A DNA stretch of 64,000 bases from Chloracidobacterium sp. Lineage in GTDB: Bacteria > Acidobacteriota > Blastocatellia > Pyrinomonadales > Pyrinomonadaceae. Of this stretch, positions 8,500-16,353 are shown in pieces. A model generated the notes under the pieces. It had not been told where the DNA came from, made no database searches, and saw only the letters and a list, made by a program, of their open reading frames with translations. Where the stretch lies: the NCBI GenBank assembly GCA_016716365.1, contig JADJWM010000017.1, forward strand, positions 620,001-684,000, written 5' to 3'. How positions within the stretch are numbered: position 1 is the stretch's first letter; each line of letters begins with the position of its first letter. The position numbers and the translations under genes are program-made.

Positions 8500-9120
8500 T
8501 CAGCAGCAAGGTTGATTCGTCGCCCCAATGGTAGATGCCTTCTGGCTCGGCGTGCAACAAGCGGCTGTAGAAAGAACAGCCGGCTCAGCTTTTTCGCCGC
8601 AGGAACTTCCGGCCAATTCGGCGTGGTTCACCTTGTCACCGCATGCACAGGCATCCTGGGCGGGTTCGGTGTTTTCCAGCACGACGAATACCTCCCACTC
8701 GTTCCCGTCGGGATCGCGGGCCCAGGTCTTGTCCTGCAGTGCGTAACAGCAATCAACCTTCATCTCGTCAACCGTCAGCAGTCCCGACTCGATCCAACGC
8801 TCGCGCGTTTTCAGCACGTCGTCGGTCGAAGCGACCTGTATCCCGAGGTGTGACAGCGAACCGCCTTCGGAATAGGGAACTTCGTTCAGTACGAAATTGA
8901 GCGGCGGGTTCTCTACGTCGAACTTCGCGTAGCCAAATCGCGGCTTCTCGCTTTCCTCGCCCACCTGCTCGCGGACGATCGAGTGAGTCGTCGTGTTGCC
9001 CTTGATAAATTTGAGTGGTTCGATGCCGAAGAGTTTCTTGTAGAAAGCTACGCTTTCCTCCACGTTCTTAACGTTGAGCGAAATGTGCGGCTTCAGTGTG
9101 GTAATCGTATTTTGTAACAT
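8500..9120 (-). CDS. arsI: ArsI/CadI-type VOC dioxygenase with Cys-rich tail
   Basis: 206 residues. ArsI enzymes are Fe(II)-dependent C-As lyases that demethylate trivalent methylarsenicals; CadI is a related cadmium-induced protein. The vicinal glyoxalase/dioxygenase fold is seen with probable metal ligands H12 (KPHISLNV), H91 (LSHLGIQV) and E143 (WEVFVV). The vicinal cysteine pair C124-C125 in the CCYALQDKTW block is the arsenic-binding signature. After residue 155 comes an extra tail of about 50 residues with eight more cysteines, including two CC pairs, one at the very C-terminus. AAGGAG is well placed before ATG 9120. It is the first gene of the operon, divergent from arsR. Confidence 0.88.
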   Translation of the reverse strand: MLQNTITTLKPHISLNVKNVEESVAFYKKLFGIEPLKFIKGNTTTHSIVREQVGEESEKPRFGYAKFDVENPPLNFVLNEVPYSEGGSLSHLGIQVASTDDVLKTRERWIESGLLTVDEMKVDCCYALQDKTWARDPDGNEWEVFVVLENTEPAQDACACGDKVNHAELAGSSCGEKAEPAVLSTAACCTPSQKASTIGATNQPCC

Positions 9121-9176
9121 GATAAATGCTCCTTTTTTGCGAAATTCATTTATGCAATAACATATATGGTAAAGCG

Positions 9177-9205
9177 AATATATTCCTATTATCTGATTAT
9201 GTCAA
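9177..9205 (-). promoter_or_regulatory. Sigma70-type promoter of the arsenic operon
   Basis: On the minus strand TTGACA (9200-9205) and TATATT (9177-9182) are separated by exactly 17 bases, a near-perfect sigma70 promoter directed at arsI. A palindrome CATATATG follows at 9161-9168 and the whole 9121-9237 interval is AT-rich, so an ArsR operator probably overlaps or follows this promoter. I cannot define the exact operator. Confidence 0.75.
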
Positions 9206-9237
9206 CACAATATTTCAGTTTGTGATAAAATTCTTTC

Positions 9238-9759
9238 ATGGACACAAACGCCTTAGCGTATATGGAGACATTCTACATGGCCCTTGCCGATAGAACACGG
9301 CTTCGCCTTTTGAACCTGATGCGAGATGGGGAGGTATGTGTGTGCTTTTTTACCGAAGTCCTTGGCGAGAGCCAGCCGAAGATCTCCAGGCACCTTGCCT
9401 ATCTGCGCAATTCAGAGCTGGTTCGATCACGGCGCGACGGCAAGTGGATGCATTACAGCATCGTTGAACCGGCCGATGAAGGGGGAAAGCGGGTCTTGGA
9501 CGGAGTCCTTGCATGGCTGGATGAGCAAACCGAACTCAGGGCCGAGCGCGATAAATACAAGAAGGTGTGCTGCACCCCCGAGTTGCTGGTCCAGATCGCA
9601 CGAACGCCGATCGATTTTCTTCCGGCTTCGCCTGCCTACGACAAGGTGGAGTGGGCTTCAGATAGTTCTGTGCTCAGCAGTCCTCCGGAGCCTGAGCGAG
9701 AGGCCGATCATTTTCTCGCCGACACCGGCCACAATGAGATCGAAGAATTCCTTCTTTAG
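9238..9759 (+). CDS. arsR: ArsR-family metalloid-responsive repressor
   Basis: 173 residues, longer than the usual 100-120. It has a winged-helix core with recognition region ESQPKISRHLAYLRNSELV and wing RRDGKWMHYSI. The classic metalloid site CVC is at C34 and C36 (GEVCVCFF), although the third cysteine of the E. coli CVCxxC site is replaced. A second CC pair (C111-C112) follows the core helix, and about 60 extra residues form an acidic tail. It is divergent from arsI and presumably represses the operon and itself. No Shine-Dalgarno precedes ATG 9238. A -10-like TAAAAT lies at 9226-9231, so the mRNA may be nearly leaderless. Confidence 0.9.
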   Translation: MDTNALAYMETFYMALADRTRLRLLNLMRDGEVCVCFFTEVLGESQPKISRHLAYLRNSELVRSRRDGKWMHYSIVEPADEGGKRVLDGVLAWLDEQTELRAERDKYKKVCCTPELLVQIARTPIDFLPASPAYDKVEWASDSSVLSSPPEPEREADHFLADTGHNEIEEFLL

Positions 9760-9798
9760 CCGCCTGAGCGTCGATCGGCTTTAAGGCGGATGCACTCT

Positions 9799-10545
9799 TT
9801 AGGGACGCAGCAGGTACACGGCAAGAAACTCCTTGTTGCCTTCAGCCCCGAGGATCGGCGATTCGATAATGCCGCCGGCCTGAAGTCCTAGCCCTTGGGC
9901 AAAAGCTTCTATATCTGCGACGACTCGGACATGTTTTTCGGGTTCACGAACGATCCCGCCCTTACCGACCTCTCCCTTGCCAACCTCGAATTGGGGCTTG
10001 ATCAGGACGATCAATCGGCCGCCCGTTTTAAGAAGGCCGAGAATGCCCGGGAGCAGTTTCGTCACTGAGATGAAAGAGACGTCCATCACACCTATATCGA
10101 ACCTTTCCTCAAACTGTTCGGGTCGGAGATCACGGGCGTTCGTGTTTTCCATCACGACAACACGCGGATCAGTTCTAAGCTCCCAGACCATCTGGTTGGT
10201 TCCAACGTCGACTGCATAGACGCGAGCGGCCCCGTGCTTTAGAAGGCAGTCAGTGAAACCGCCAGTGGAGGATCCGATGTCTATACAAACACAGCCGGTT
10301 GGGTCGATCGCGAAACTCTCTAGAGCAGCCTCAAGTTTCAACCCCCCGCGTCCCACATATCGAGCTCCAGGAACGTCCCCTTTGATCCTGATCGGAGCAT
10401 CAGGATCAAAGGTCTCCGACGATTTTTCGATGCGCCGTTCATCAACCAGGACCGTGCCTGCCATGACCATCGCCTGGGCCTTTGTTCGCGAATCCGCCAG
10501 CCCGCGGTCAACCAGAAGTTTGTCGATCCGCTCCTTTGGTTTCAT
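9799..10545 (-). CDS. tlyA: TlyA-family 2'-O-methyltransferase
   Basis: 248 residues. TlyA proteins methylate rRNA riboses (C1409 of 16S and C1920 of 23S in mycobacteria) and were first described as hemolysins. The N-terminal S4 RNA-binding domain (ERIDKLLVDRGLADSRTKAQAMV) covers about residues 5-65. An RrmJ/FtsJ SAM-binding domain follows with CIDIGSSTGGFTDCLL. Catalytic-type residues in GRGGLKLEAAL, VMDVSFIS, IKPQFEVGK and the C-terminal glutamate region are present. It overlaps the stop of the upstream MBL gene by four bases. Confidence 0.92.
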   Translation of the reverse strand: MKPKERIDKLLVDRGLADSRTKAQAMVMAGTVLVDERRIEKSSETFDPDAPIRIKGDVPGARYVGRGGLKLEAALESFAIDPTGCVCIDIGSSTGGFTDCLLKHGAARVYAVDVGTNQMVWELRTDPRVVVMENTNARDLRPEQFEERFDIGVMDVSFISVTKLLPGILGLLKTGGRLIVLIKPQFEVGKGEVGKGGIVREPEKHVRVVADIEAFAQGLGLQAGGIIESPILGAEGNKEFLAVYLLRP

Positions 10546-11455
10546 AAGGGAAAACGCATTCCTTCAGCGGCGACACCGAAACCCGCACGTCGAACTTCGG
10601 CGAGCTTATCCGGCCTTCCCTGAACCAAAGGGTTGCTGTGATTGAAGTGAATGAAGTGGACCTTTCGCCTTTCGGCAAGCGGAAGGTCACGAAGCAGGGA
10701 CATAGTTTCCGTAACGAATGGGTGGGGCACTTCGCTCATCGGCCTACTTATCTCGCCGTCGGCATAGAAGGTACCATCAAGCAGAAGGTAGTCGGAGGAT
10801 CGTACGACATCGGCCAGAGGCGTTTGCCACTTTCCCCACTTATCGATATCGGGGATGAAAACGAGTGTCCGCGTACCGCCCTTGATCCGATACCCGACGG
10901 TCTCAGAGAACTCATCGCGGTGCGGCACGAGAAACGGTTCGACGGTCAAGCTATTTCCAAGCCTCACCTGCCGGCCGTCGGCCATTTCGCGCAATAAGAT
11001 ATTCTCGAGCCCGACGAGCTGGGACCACGGAGCATTCTGCTCCAGCATCGACCTCATCCTGGGCATCGCAAAAACAGGAATTTCCTTCGAGTTCATTGAT
11101 TCTCGACCGAGGTACATCAGGCCCGTGTAATGGCCGATGTGGGCATGCGTGAGGAAAATTCCGTCAAGCCGGTTCGACCGGTCGCCGGTCAGCCGCTTTA
11201 TCGCTTCGAATTGGTCCGGCAGATCCGGCGTCGCATCGAAGATCCATCGGGCCTTTGAGGCTGGATCGATGAAGCGATCGCCGAAACAAGCCTGCGTTTT
11301 GACCGATCGTTCCACGCGCTCCGGCAGAACGGCGAATCACATCCCATTTGCGGCACGCCCGCGTCCTGTCCGACACCCAGAACGACCACGTACGGCTGGG
11401 CTTGTATATAAGAAGTGCCGGCCAGGATCAACAGTAAGGCTAATATCGCTCTCAT
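10542..11455 (-). pseudogene. Secreted PqqB-like MBL-fold hydrolase, frameshifted as read
   Basis: Two frames join into one protein of about 304 residues. The first frame (11455 down to about 11272) gives a signal peptide (MRAILALLLILAGTSYIQAQ), then VVLGVGQDAGVPQMGC, then CRSAWNDRSKRRLVSAIA. The second frame continues with FIDPASKARWIFDATPDLPDQ and carries the MBL metal motif THAHIGHYTGL, ending at 10542. Adding one A to the GAAGC at 11271-11275 restores the whole gene with no other lesion. It resembles PqqB-like metallo-hydrolases; the substrate is unknown and no other pqq genes are present. The single homopolymer-type indel makes a sequencing error at least as likely as real decay. Confidence 0.75.
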
Positions 11456-11491
11456 TTTTCGGTCCTTTTGAAAGTGATATTCTATGCGCTA

Positions 11492-12492
11492 ATGAAGACG
11501 GAAGCGAAACTGAGCCGTTTTGCCAAATTCGCATGGTTCGTACTCGCATATAACATTCTGGTGATTCTTTGGGGCGTATTCCTGCGTTCCTCGAAGTCGG
11601 GCGATGGTTGCGGCCAGCACTGGTTGACGTGTCACGGCGAAGTGGTTCCGTCCGCTCCCGAATTGAAGACGCTGATAGAGTTCTCCCACCGTATCATGAG
11701 CGCGCTGGATGGGCTGATCGTCCTCGCCCTCGTGGTTTGGGCGTTCAGGATCTGGCGCCGCCAGGATCGTGAGAATGCAGGGTATATCCTGAAATTTGCC
11801 GCGGCGGCGTTCGTTTTCGTGCTGATCGAGGGTGCGATCGGAGCGGGCCTTGTCCTGACCGGAAATACCGCAGAAACGCTGACGCCCGCTCGACCGTTTT
11901 GGATGGCGCCCACTTGTTGAACACGTCACTGCTACTGGCCTGGCTAACGGTAACTGCATGGTCTGCGACCACCGGGCGCCGTGCACGGCTTTCCGAAGGC
12001 AGGTTTATCAAATGGCTTGCGATCGGTGCCGTCCTTCTGTTTTTTGTGGGGGTCAGCGGATCGATCGCGGCCCTTAGCAACATGATCTTTCCGTCGGGGA
12101 CCATCGCCGAAGGGATCGCGAAGGACTTCTCGCCGACGTCCCATTTACTTCTAAGACTTCGCCCGCTTCACCCCATCATCGCCGTCGCCAGCGGCGTATT
12201 TTTCATATTCTGGGCGGGTTGGCTGAAGAACAAGTTCGAGCTGTCCGCGATGGCCGTACGGTGGGCTAACCTCTTATCGATCCTGATCCTGGCCCAGCTT
12301 TCTTTTGGGGCCCTTACGCTTCTTATGCTCGGGCCGATACTCATGCAGCTAGGGCACCTGCTTCTTGCGGACGCTCTCTGGATAGTATTCGTCCTGCTCG
12401 CCCTCGAACTACTATCGGTTTCCCCTTCGGCCGGTCAGGATGACGCTCGCCAGACCTCACCCGCCGCGGTCAGCTCTTCAAGTGAGCGTTGA
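11492..12492 (+). pseudogene. ctaA: Heme A synthase (CtaA/Cox15), frameshifted as read
   Basis: Two overlapping frames (to 11920, then from about 11899) join into about 333 residues with eight membrane segments. It converts heme O to heme A for cytochrome oxidase. The four heme-ligand histidines are in EFSHRIMSALDG, AHLLNTSLLLAW, LHPIIAVASG and LGHLLLADALW. The first extracytoplasmic loop has the paired cysteines C-x-x-x-x-x-C (DGCGQHWLTCHG). One extra C in the CCC run at 11908-11910 (PFWMAP-HLLNT) restores the frame. ATG 11492 is preferred over the TTG at 11468. The last 58 bases overlap the convergent acyltransferase gene. The lesion is probably an assembly error, because the rest is intact. 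Confidence 0.8.
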
Positions 12493-13142
12493 AGCGCTTC
12501 GCGAGTGTTCTCGATCTCGCCGTCATCAGCTTTCGGGTCGACGTAGATCGGTGTTCCGATGATCACCCTTGCTTTCGTGAACGGAATGGGGATCTGCATT
12601 CGGTCCCAGCTTCCGATCGTGAAGTACCGGCGGCATTCAACGATAAAAGGCATTATCGGATTTCCGGTTTTTTTCGCGAGCATCACGGGGCCCGGCTTTG
12701 CCTCGTATCGGGGCCCTTTAGGGCCGTCCACCGTGAAGCCGGCCGGGAGCCCCGACCTCATGGCCTTGATCATCTCAACCAGAGCCCCGACGCCGCCTCT
12801 TGTGGACGACCCGCGGATCGCTCCGTACCCTAATCTCTGGATGAACCGTGCAATATACTCGCCGTCCTTGCTTTGGGACGTGATCACGGCAATTCCGCGG
12901 TCCCTGAAAAAATAGGTCGATGCGAATATCCGGTCATGCCAAAAGGCATAGATCGGCAATTTGCCGGCTTCCTCGATCGACTCGAAATTCTCCCAACCCT
13001 CTGTTTCGTATCGGATTGTCCGACCGATTACGCGTATCAATAAGTAGAAGGCGATATCGGCAATCCGAATCGCTATCCTGTCTTTTAGCCGGTACTTTGA
13101 CAACTCCGACCGAATAAAAGCCTTGTTGTTTCCTTTTGTCAC
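12435..13142 (-). CDS. DUF374-type lysophospholipid acyltransferase family protein
   Basis: 235 residues from a GTG start. It carries the family blocks YAFWHDRIFAS (WHD in place of the HxxxxD box of standard LPLATs), SQSKDGEYIARFIQRLGYGAIRGSSTRGG, and TVDGPKGPRYEAKPGPVMLAKKTG. The family is thought to act in lipid A or envelope lipid acylation and is common in Gram-negative bacteria, but its substrate is not established. One N-terminal hydrophobic segment (IADIAFYLLIRVIG) probably anchors it to the inner membrane. It is convergent and overlapping with ctaA. Confidence 0.85.
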   Translation of the reverse strand: MTKGNNKAFIRSELSKYRLKDRIAIRIADIAFYLLIRVIGRTIRYETEGWENFESIEEAGKLPIYAFWHDRIFASTYFFRDRGIAVITSQSKDGEYIARFIQRLGYGAIRGSSTRGGVGALVEMIKAMRSGLPAGFTVDGPKGPRYEAKPGPVMLAKKTGNPIMPFIVECRRYFTIGSWDRMQIPIPFTKARVIIGTPIYVDPKADDGEIENTREALQRSLEELTAAGEVWRASS

Positions 13143-13162
13143 AGAAAGGTGTTAGCCCCGGA

Positions 13163-13191
13163 TTGGAGTATTAATTTGCAACAAGTATAGT
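13163..13191 (+). promoter_or_regulatory. Sigma70-type promoter of the receiver/ATPase gene
   Basis: TTGGAG at 13163-13168 and TATAGT at 13186-13191 are 17 bases apart. The predicted start near 13198 gives a leader of about 20 bases before ATG 13219. Confidence 0.6.
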
Positions 13192-13218
13192 ATAGGCATC
13201 GTAAATATAAGCGGTTCA

Positions 13219-14031
13219 ATGCGTTTAGGAATGCAGAGAAAGATCTTGATCATCGACGACTATGACGACCTGGCGACATCGCTCAGAACTACGTTCGAAA
13301 GTGCGGGCCACAACGTCGAGGTGCTCGACAGCCGTCAACAGGCGATGGATCATGAGGACCTTAACGCCTTCGACCTCGTGATAACCGACTTGGAGGTCGA
13401 CAACTCCAATGTTGTGTCCGATCCAAACGAAAACCAGGCAGCGTGCCTGCCTCATATGCCGGAGTGCCGGCCGGGCGAACATGTGAAAGCTTTCAAGCTT
13501 TGTGCATCACATTTCCGCCGCGACGAGTTTGACGAAGAAGAACTAAAGAACTTCGTCGAGACCATTCTGAATTATAAGAACCGCTATGTCGATAGGGCCG
13601 AACGCGTAAGGGGTCTTCACGAAAAGATCGAATTCGAACTCCCGAGTGCGATCTCCCCTATGCACGCGATCCTCGATTACCTTCTAAATCGGGTCGACAA
13701 GCAGGGTGTCGTGAGGCCTGAAAGGTCGAACCTGTTTGTCGCACTAGACGAGGCGTTCGTTAACGCGGTGAAGCACGGTAATAAATTCAATGCACAGAAG
13801 CTAGTCAGAATAACGGCCGAATTGTCGAACCAGGAGGCTTCTTTCACCATAGAAGATGAAGGCGAGGGTTTTGACATAAACTCCATCCCCGACCCGCTCG
13901 ACCCCGAAAATCTCTTCAAAACGTCCGGCCGCAGCGTGCTTTTCATCTACAACATCATAGATGAGGTGAAATACAACGAACGCGGCAACCGGCTGACAAT
14001 GGTGAAGAAAAGCGAGAATCCGGTCGCTTGA
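13219..14031 (+). CDS. Receiver-like domain fused to an HATPase_c (RsbW-like) domain
   Basis: 270 residues. Residues 5-60 look like the first half of a response-regulator receiver: RKILIIDDYDDLATSL with the acidic pair, then DLVITDLEVDN with the would-be phospho-aspartate. The second half of the receiver is not recognisable. It is replaced by a stretch with four cysteines and two histidines (AACLPHMPEC then KLCASHF). Residues about 135-265 are a GHKL ATP-binding domain with N-box DEAFVNAVKHGNKFN and G1 box DEGEGFD, as in anti-sigma-factor serine kinases. It probably takes part in a partner-switching or stress-response pathway. The start may instead be the second Met at 13231. Confidence 0.75.
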   Translation: MRLGMQRKILIIDDYDDLATSLRTTFESAGHNVEVLDSRQQAMDHEDLNAFDLVITDLEVDNSNVVSDPNENQAACLPHMPECRPGEHVKAFKLCASHFRRDEFDEEELKNFVETILNYKNRYVDRAERVRGLHEKIEFELPSAISPMHAILDYLLNRVDKQGVVRPERSNLFVALDEAFVNAVKHGNKFNAQKLVRITAELSNQEASFTIEDEGEGFDINSIPDPLDPENLFKTSGRSVLFIYNIIDEVKYNERGNRLTMVKKSENPVA

Positions 14032-14586
14032 TCACTTGAGCTTCGCAAGTTCGGTCCTGATCTCATCCAACGTCGGCCGCTTCTTATAGTCCATCGACAC
14101 GTTCGCCCAGACGACCTTTCGATCCTTATCGAGTATAAAGATTGAAGCACGCGGGATGCCGTCGACGTCCTGACCGGCGTATGTCGGATCATACACGCCG
14201 AAGGCGTTGACGGTCTTGCTGCCCGGGTCTGACAGCAACGCGAACGGTATCTCGCCCTTGCCGTCCTGTGCGATCTTCGCCTTCGTTTGCTTCAACCTTT
14301 CGATCGGGTCAGGGCTAATGGCGACTATCGTGAACCCGTCTTGATTCAATGTGCGCATATCGGCCAACTGCCGATTGCAGTACGGTCACCAATACGCCCG
14401 ATAGAAAACGATCACTACCGGCCCTTTCAAAGAGGATAGTGACACGGTCTTTCCAAGATCGCTTGTAAGTGAGAAATCGGGAGCCGTCTCGCCGACCTTC
14501 AGCGCGTCGGTCCTATCCCGTTGAGCAATAGCCGCGATCGAAAGCAGGCAGACTAGAAAAAGTGCAGAGATCAGATGCTTCCTCAT
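14032..14586 (-). CDS. Peroxiredoxin/thioredoxin-like protein with in-frame TGA: candidate selenoprotein
   Basis: Read with TGA at 14386-14388 as selenocysteine, the frame gives 184 residues. There is an N-terminal signal peptide (MRKHLISALFLVCLLSIAAIAQ), then the AhpC/TSA fold (VGETAPDFSL, GPVVIVFYRAYW), then U-P-Y-C at the active site, then RQLADMRTLNQDGFTIVAISPDP and an intact C-terminal half (PRASIFILDKDRKVVWANVSMDYKKRPT). Relatives carry W-C-P-Y-C, so the TGA sits exactly at the peroxidatic or redox cysteine. A SECIS-like hairpin starts 6 bases after the TGA. Both halves are in the same frame with no other defect. The alternative is a Cys-to-stop mutation, leaving a pseudogene. Periplasmic peroxide or thiol reduction is inferred. 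It is divergent from nadE. Confidence 0.75.
14354..14379 (-). promoter_or_regulatory. SECIS-like hairpin after the TGA codon
   Basis: In the mRNA, UGCAAUCGGC (14379-14370) pairs with GCCGAU plus UGCG (14364-14354), with one bulged A at 14358. This gives ten pairs including one terminal U-G, and a five-base apical loop AGUUG. The loop begins 16 bases after the UGA and has a G in its second position. This meets the usual bacterial SECIS description (hairpin just downstream of UGA, loop 16-37 bases away, G among the first two loop bases). Confidence 0.65.
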
Positions 14587-14675
14587 ATCATTAAGTATCG
14601 CGAATTGGGTGCGTAATATTCCGACCCTACGCTACGTCCTTCGCGTCGTTGGGTGAAACTCACGCGATAGCATCC

Positions 14676-14681
14676 TATAAT
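14676..14681 (+). promoter_or_regulatory. -10 element of nadE with leaderless geometry
   Basis: A perfect TATAAT ends seven bases before ATG 14689 and no Shine-Dalgarno is present, so transcription would begin at or next to the start codon. The -35 is poor (TTGGGT is too far; GTGAAA is nearer 17-18 bases). Confidence 0.45.
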
Positions 14682-14688
14682 CATACCG

Positions 14689-16353
14689 ATGAAAGTCACG
14701 ATCGGCCAGATCAACACCACCAACGGAGACATTTCCGGCAATACCGCGAAGATCATTGCCGCCATCGAAAGAGCGAAGGCGGACGGGTCCGATCTGATCG
14801 TCTTCCCCGAAGTCACTACGCACGGTTACACATCTCAAGACTGGTTTCAGGACCCGGACATCATCGACCACGCGCTGGACCCGCTGGAGACGATCCTGCC
14901 CGCGACCAAGGGCATCGCCGCTGTGGTCGGGGTGATCCGTAGAAACTTCGATAACGACGGCCGCCGGATCTACAACTCGGCCGCCATTTTGAGCGACGGC
15001 GAACTGCTCGGCTTCGCCGATAAAACGCTGCTGCCCGAATACGATGTCTTCGACGATCCGCGGTGGTTCGAGCCCTATGACGGACGCCATCGCCACCTCT
15101 TCGACATCGCCGGCAAGAAGGTCGGCGTCGTGGTCTGCGAGGATTTCTGGAACGACAAGACGTTTTGGAAGGATCGGCTTTATGACAAAGACCCGGCCGA
15201 CGAGGTGATCGAGATGGGCGCCGAGCTTGTCGTATCGATCAACGCGTCGCCGTACAACAAAGGCAAGATCAAGCTTCGGGCCGACATGGTCGCCCACCGG
15301 GCGAAGGCGAACAAAGTACCGATCGTCTTCGTGAACCTGATCGGGGGAAACGACGGGATAATCTTTGACGGTGCAAGCCTGATCGCCGACGAAGAGGGTG
15401 ACATCATCCTGCAGGCAGCAGCGTTCGAGGAGTTCGTCGAGACGGTCAAGCTCGATTGCCGCAGGCCCGACTCCCGCGGGATCACCGGCGGCGAGGTCGC
15501 GGCGATCCAGGACGCACTCGTGCTCGGCATCCGTGATTACGCGGCGAAGAATGGATTTGAAAGGGCTGTGATCGGCCTTTCAGGCGGCATCGATTCGAGC
15601 CTGGTCGCGGCGCTCGCTTGCGAGGCGATCGGCCCAAAGAATGTGCTGTGCGTGATGATGCCCTCGCCGTTCTCATCGGAAGGTTCGATCAAGGACTCGG
15701 AGGAACTTGTCCGAAATCTTGGCTGCGAAAGCCGGATCGAGCCCATTTCCGATGCATTTGAGACGCTCGTCGATCAGCTCCGCCTGAAGACGCCGACACG
15801 CGGGGGAGAGTCACTGGCAGCTGAAAACATCCAAAGTCGGCTAAGAGGAGTGATCCTGATGGCTATCTCGAATTCGGAAGGCCGGCTCCTTCTTTCTACC
15901 GGCAATAAGAGTGAGCTTGCCGTCGGCTATTGCACGCTCTACGGCGACACGAACGGGGGGCTCGCTGTGCTCGGGGACGTCCTGAAAACCGAGGTTTGGG
16001 AGGTTGCCCGCTACATCAACAGGCGAGCGGGTAGGGAGGTCATCCCGCAGCAGATCATCGACAAGAAACCAAGCGCTGAACTTGCCCCGAACCAGTTCGA
16101 CCAGGATAGCTTGCCGCCCTATGAACTGATGGACCCCGTCCTCCGAATGTATTTCGAACAAAAGGCCTCGCCTGCCGAGATCGTCGCTGCCGGAAACGAC
16201 GCCGAATTGGTCTATTCGATCCTCAATAAGGTCGAACATCCCGCCAACGAGTTCAAACGCCAACAACTTCCGCCAACTCTCATCATCTCAAAGAACGCAA
16301 TCGGAATCGGCCGTCGCCGCCCCATAACGCATAAATATCGCCGCAGCATTTGA
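14689..16353 (+). CDS. nadE: Glutamine-dependent NAD+ synthetase
   Basis: 554 residues, typical for the two-domain enzyme that converts nicotinic acid adenine dinucleotide to NAD+ using glutamine. The N-terminal carbon-nitrogen hydrolase domain (about 1-260) has the catalytic triad glutamate in VFPEVTTHGY, lysine in DKTLLPEYDVFDD and cysteine in VVVCEDFW. The C-terminal NAD synthase domain has the P-loop SGGIDSSLVAALA near residues 303-315 and the STGNKSELAVGYCTLYGD block. The C-terminus ends in KNAIGIGRRRPITHKYRR. It is divergent from the candidate selenoprotein. Confidence 0.95.
   Translation: MKVTIGQINTTNGDISGNTAKIIAAIERAKADGSDLIVFPEVTTHGYTSQDWFQDPDIIDHALDPLETILPATKGIAAVVGVIRRNFDNDGRRIYNSAAILSDGELLGFADKTLLPEYDVFDDPRWFEPYDGRHRHLFDIAGKKVGVVVCEDFWNDKTFWKDRLYDKDPADEVIEMGAELVVSINASPYNKGKIKLRADMVAHRAKANKVPIVFVNLIGGNDGIIFDGASLIADEEGDIILQAAAFEEFVETVKLDCRRPDSRGITGGEVAAIQDALVLGIRDYAAKNGFERAVIGLSGGIDSSLVAALACEAIGPKNVLCVMMPSPFSSEGSIKDSEELVRNLGCESRIEPISDAFETLVDQLRLKTPTRGGESLAAENIQSRLRGVILMAISNSEGRLLLSTGNKSELAVGYCTLYGDTNGGLAVLGDVLKTEVWEVARYINRRAGREVIPQQIIDKKPSAELAPNQFDQDSLPPYELMDPVLRMYFEQKASPAEIVAAGNDAELVYSILNKVEHPANEFKRQQLPPTLIISKNAIGIGRRRPITHKYRRSI

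Noticed and set aside
14368..14388. TGA in the peroxiredoxin-like gene as a simple frameshift or pseudogene
   Set aside because: Both halves are in the same frame, so it is not a frameshift. The stop is at the catalytic position and a SECIS-like hairpin follows; kept as a selenoprotein candidate, although a point mutation is not excluded.
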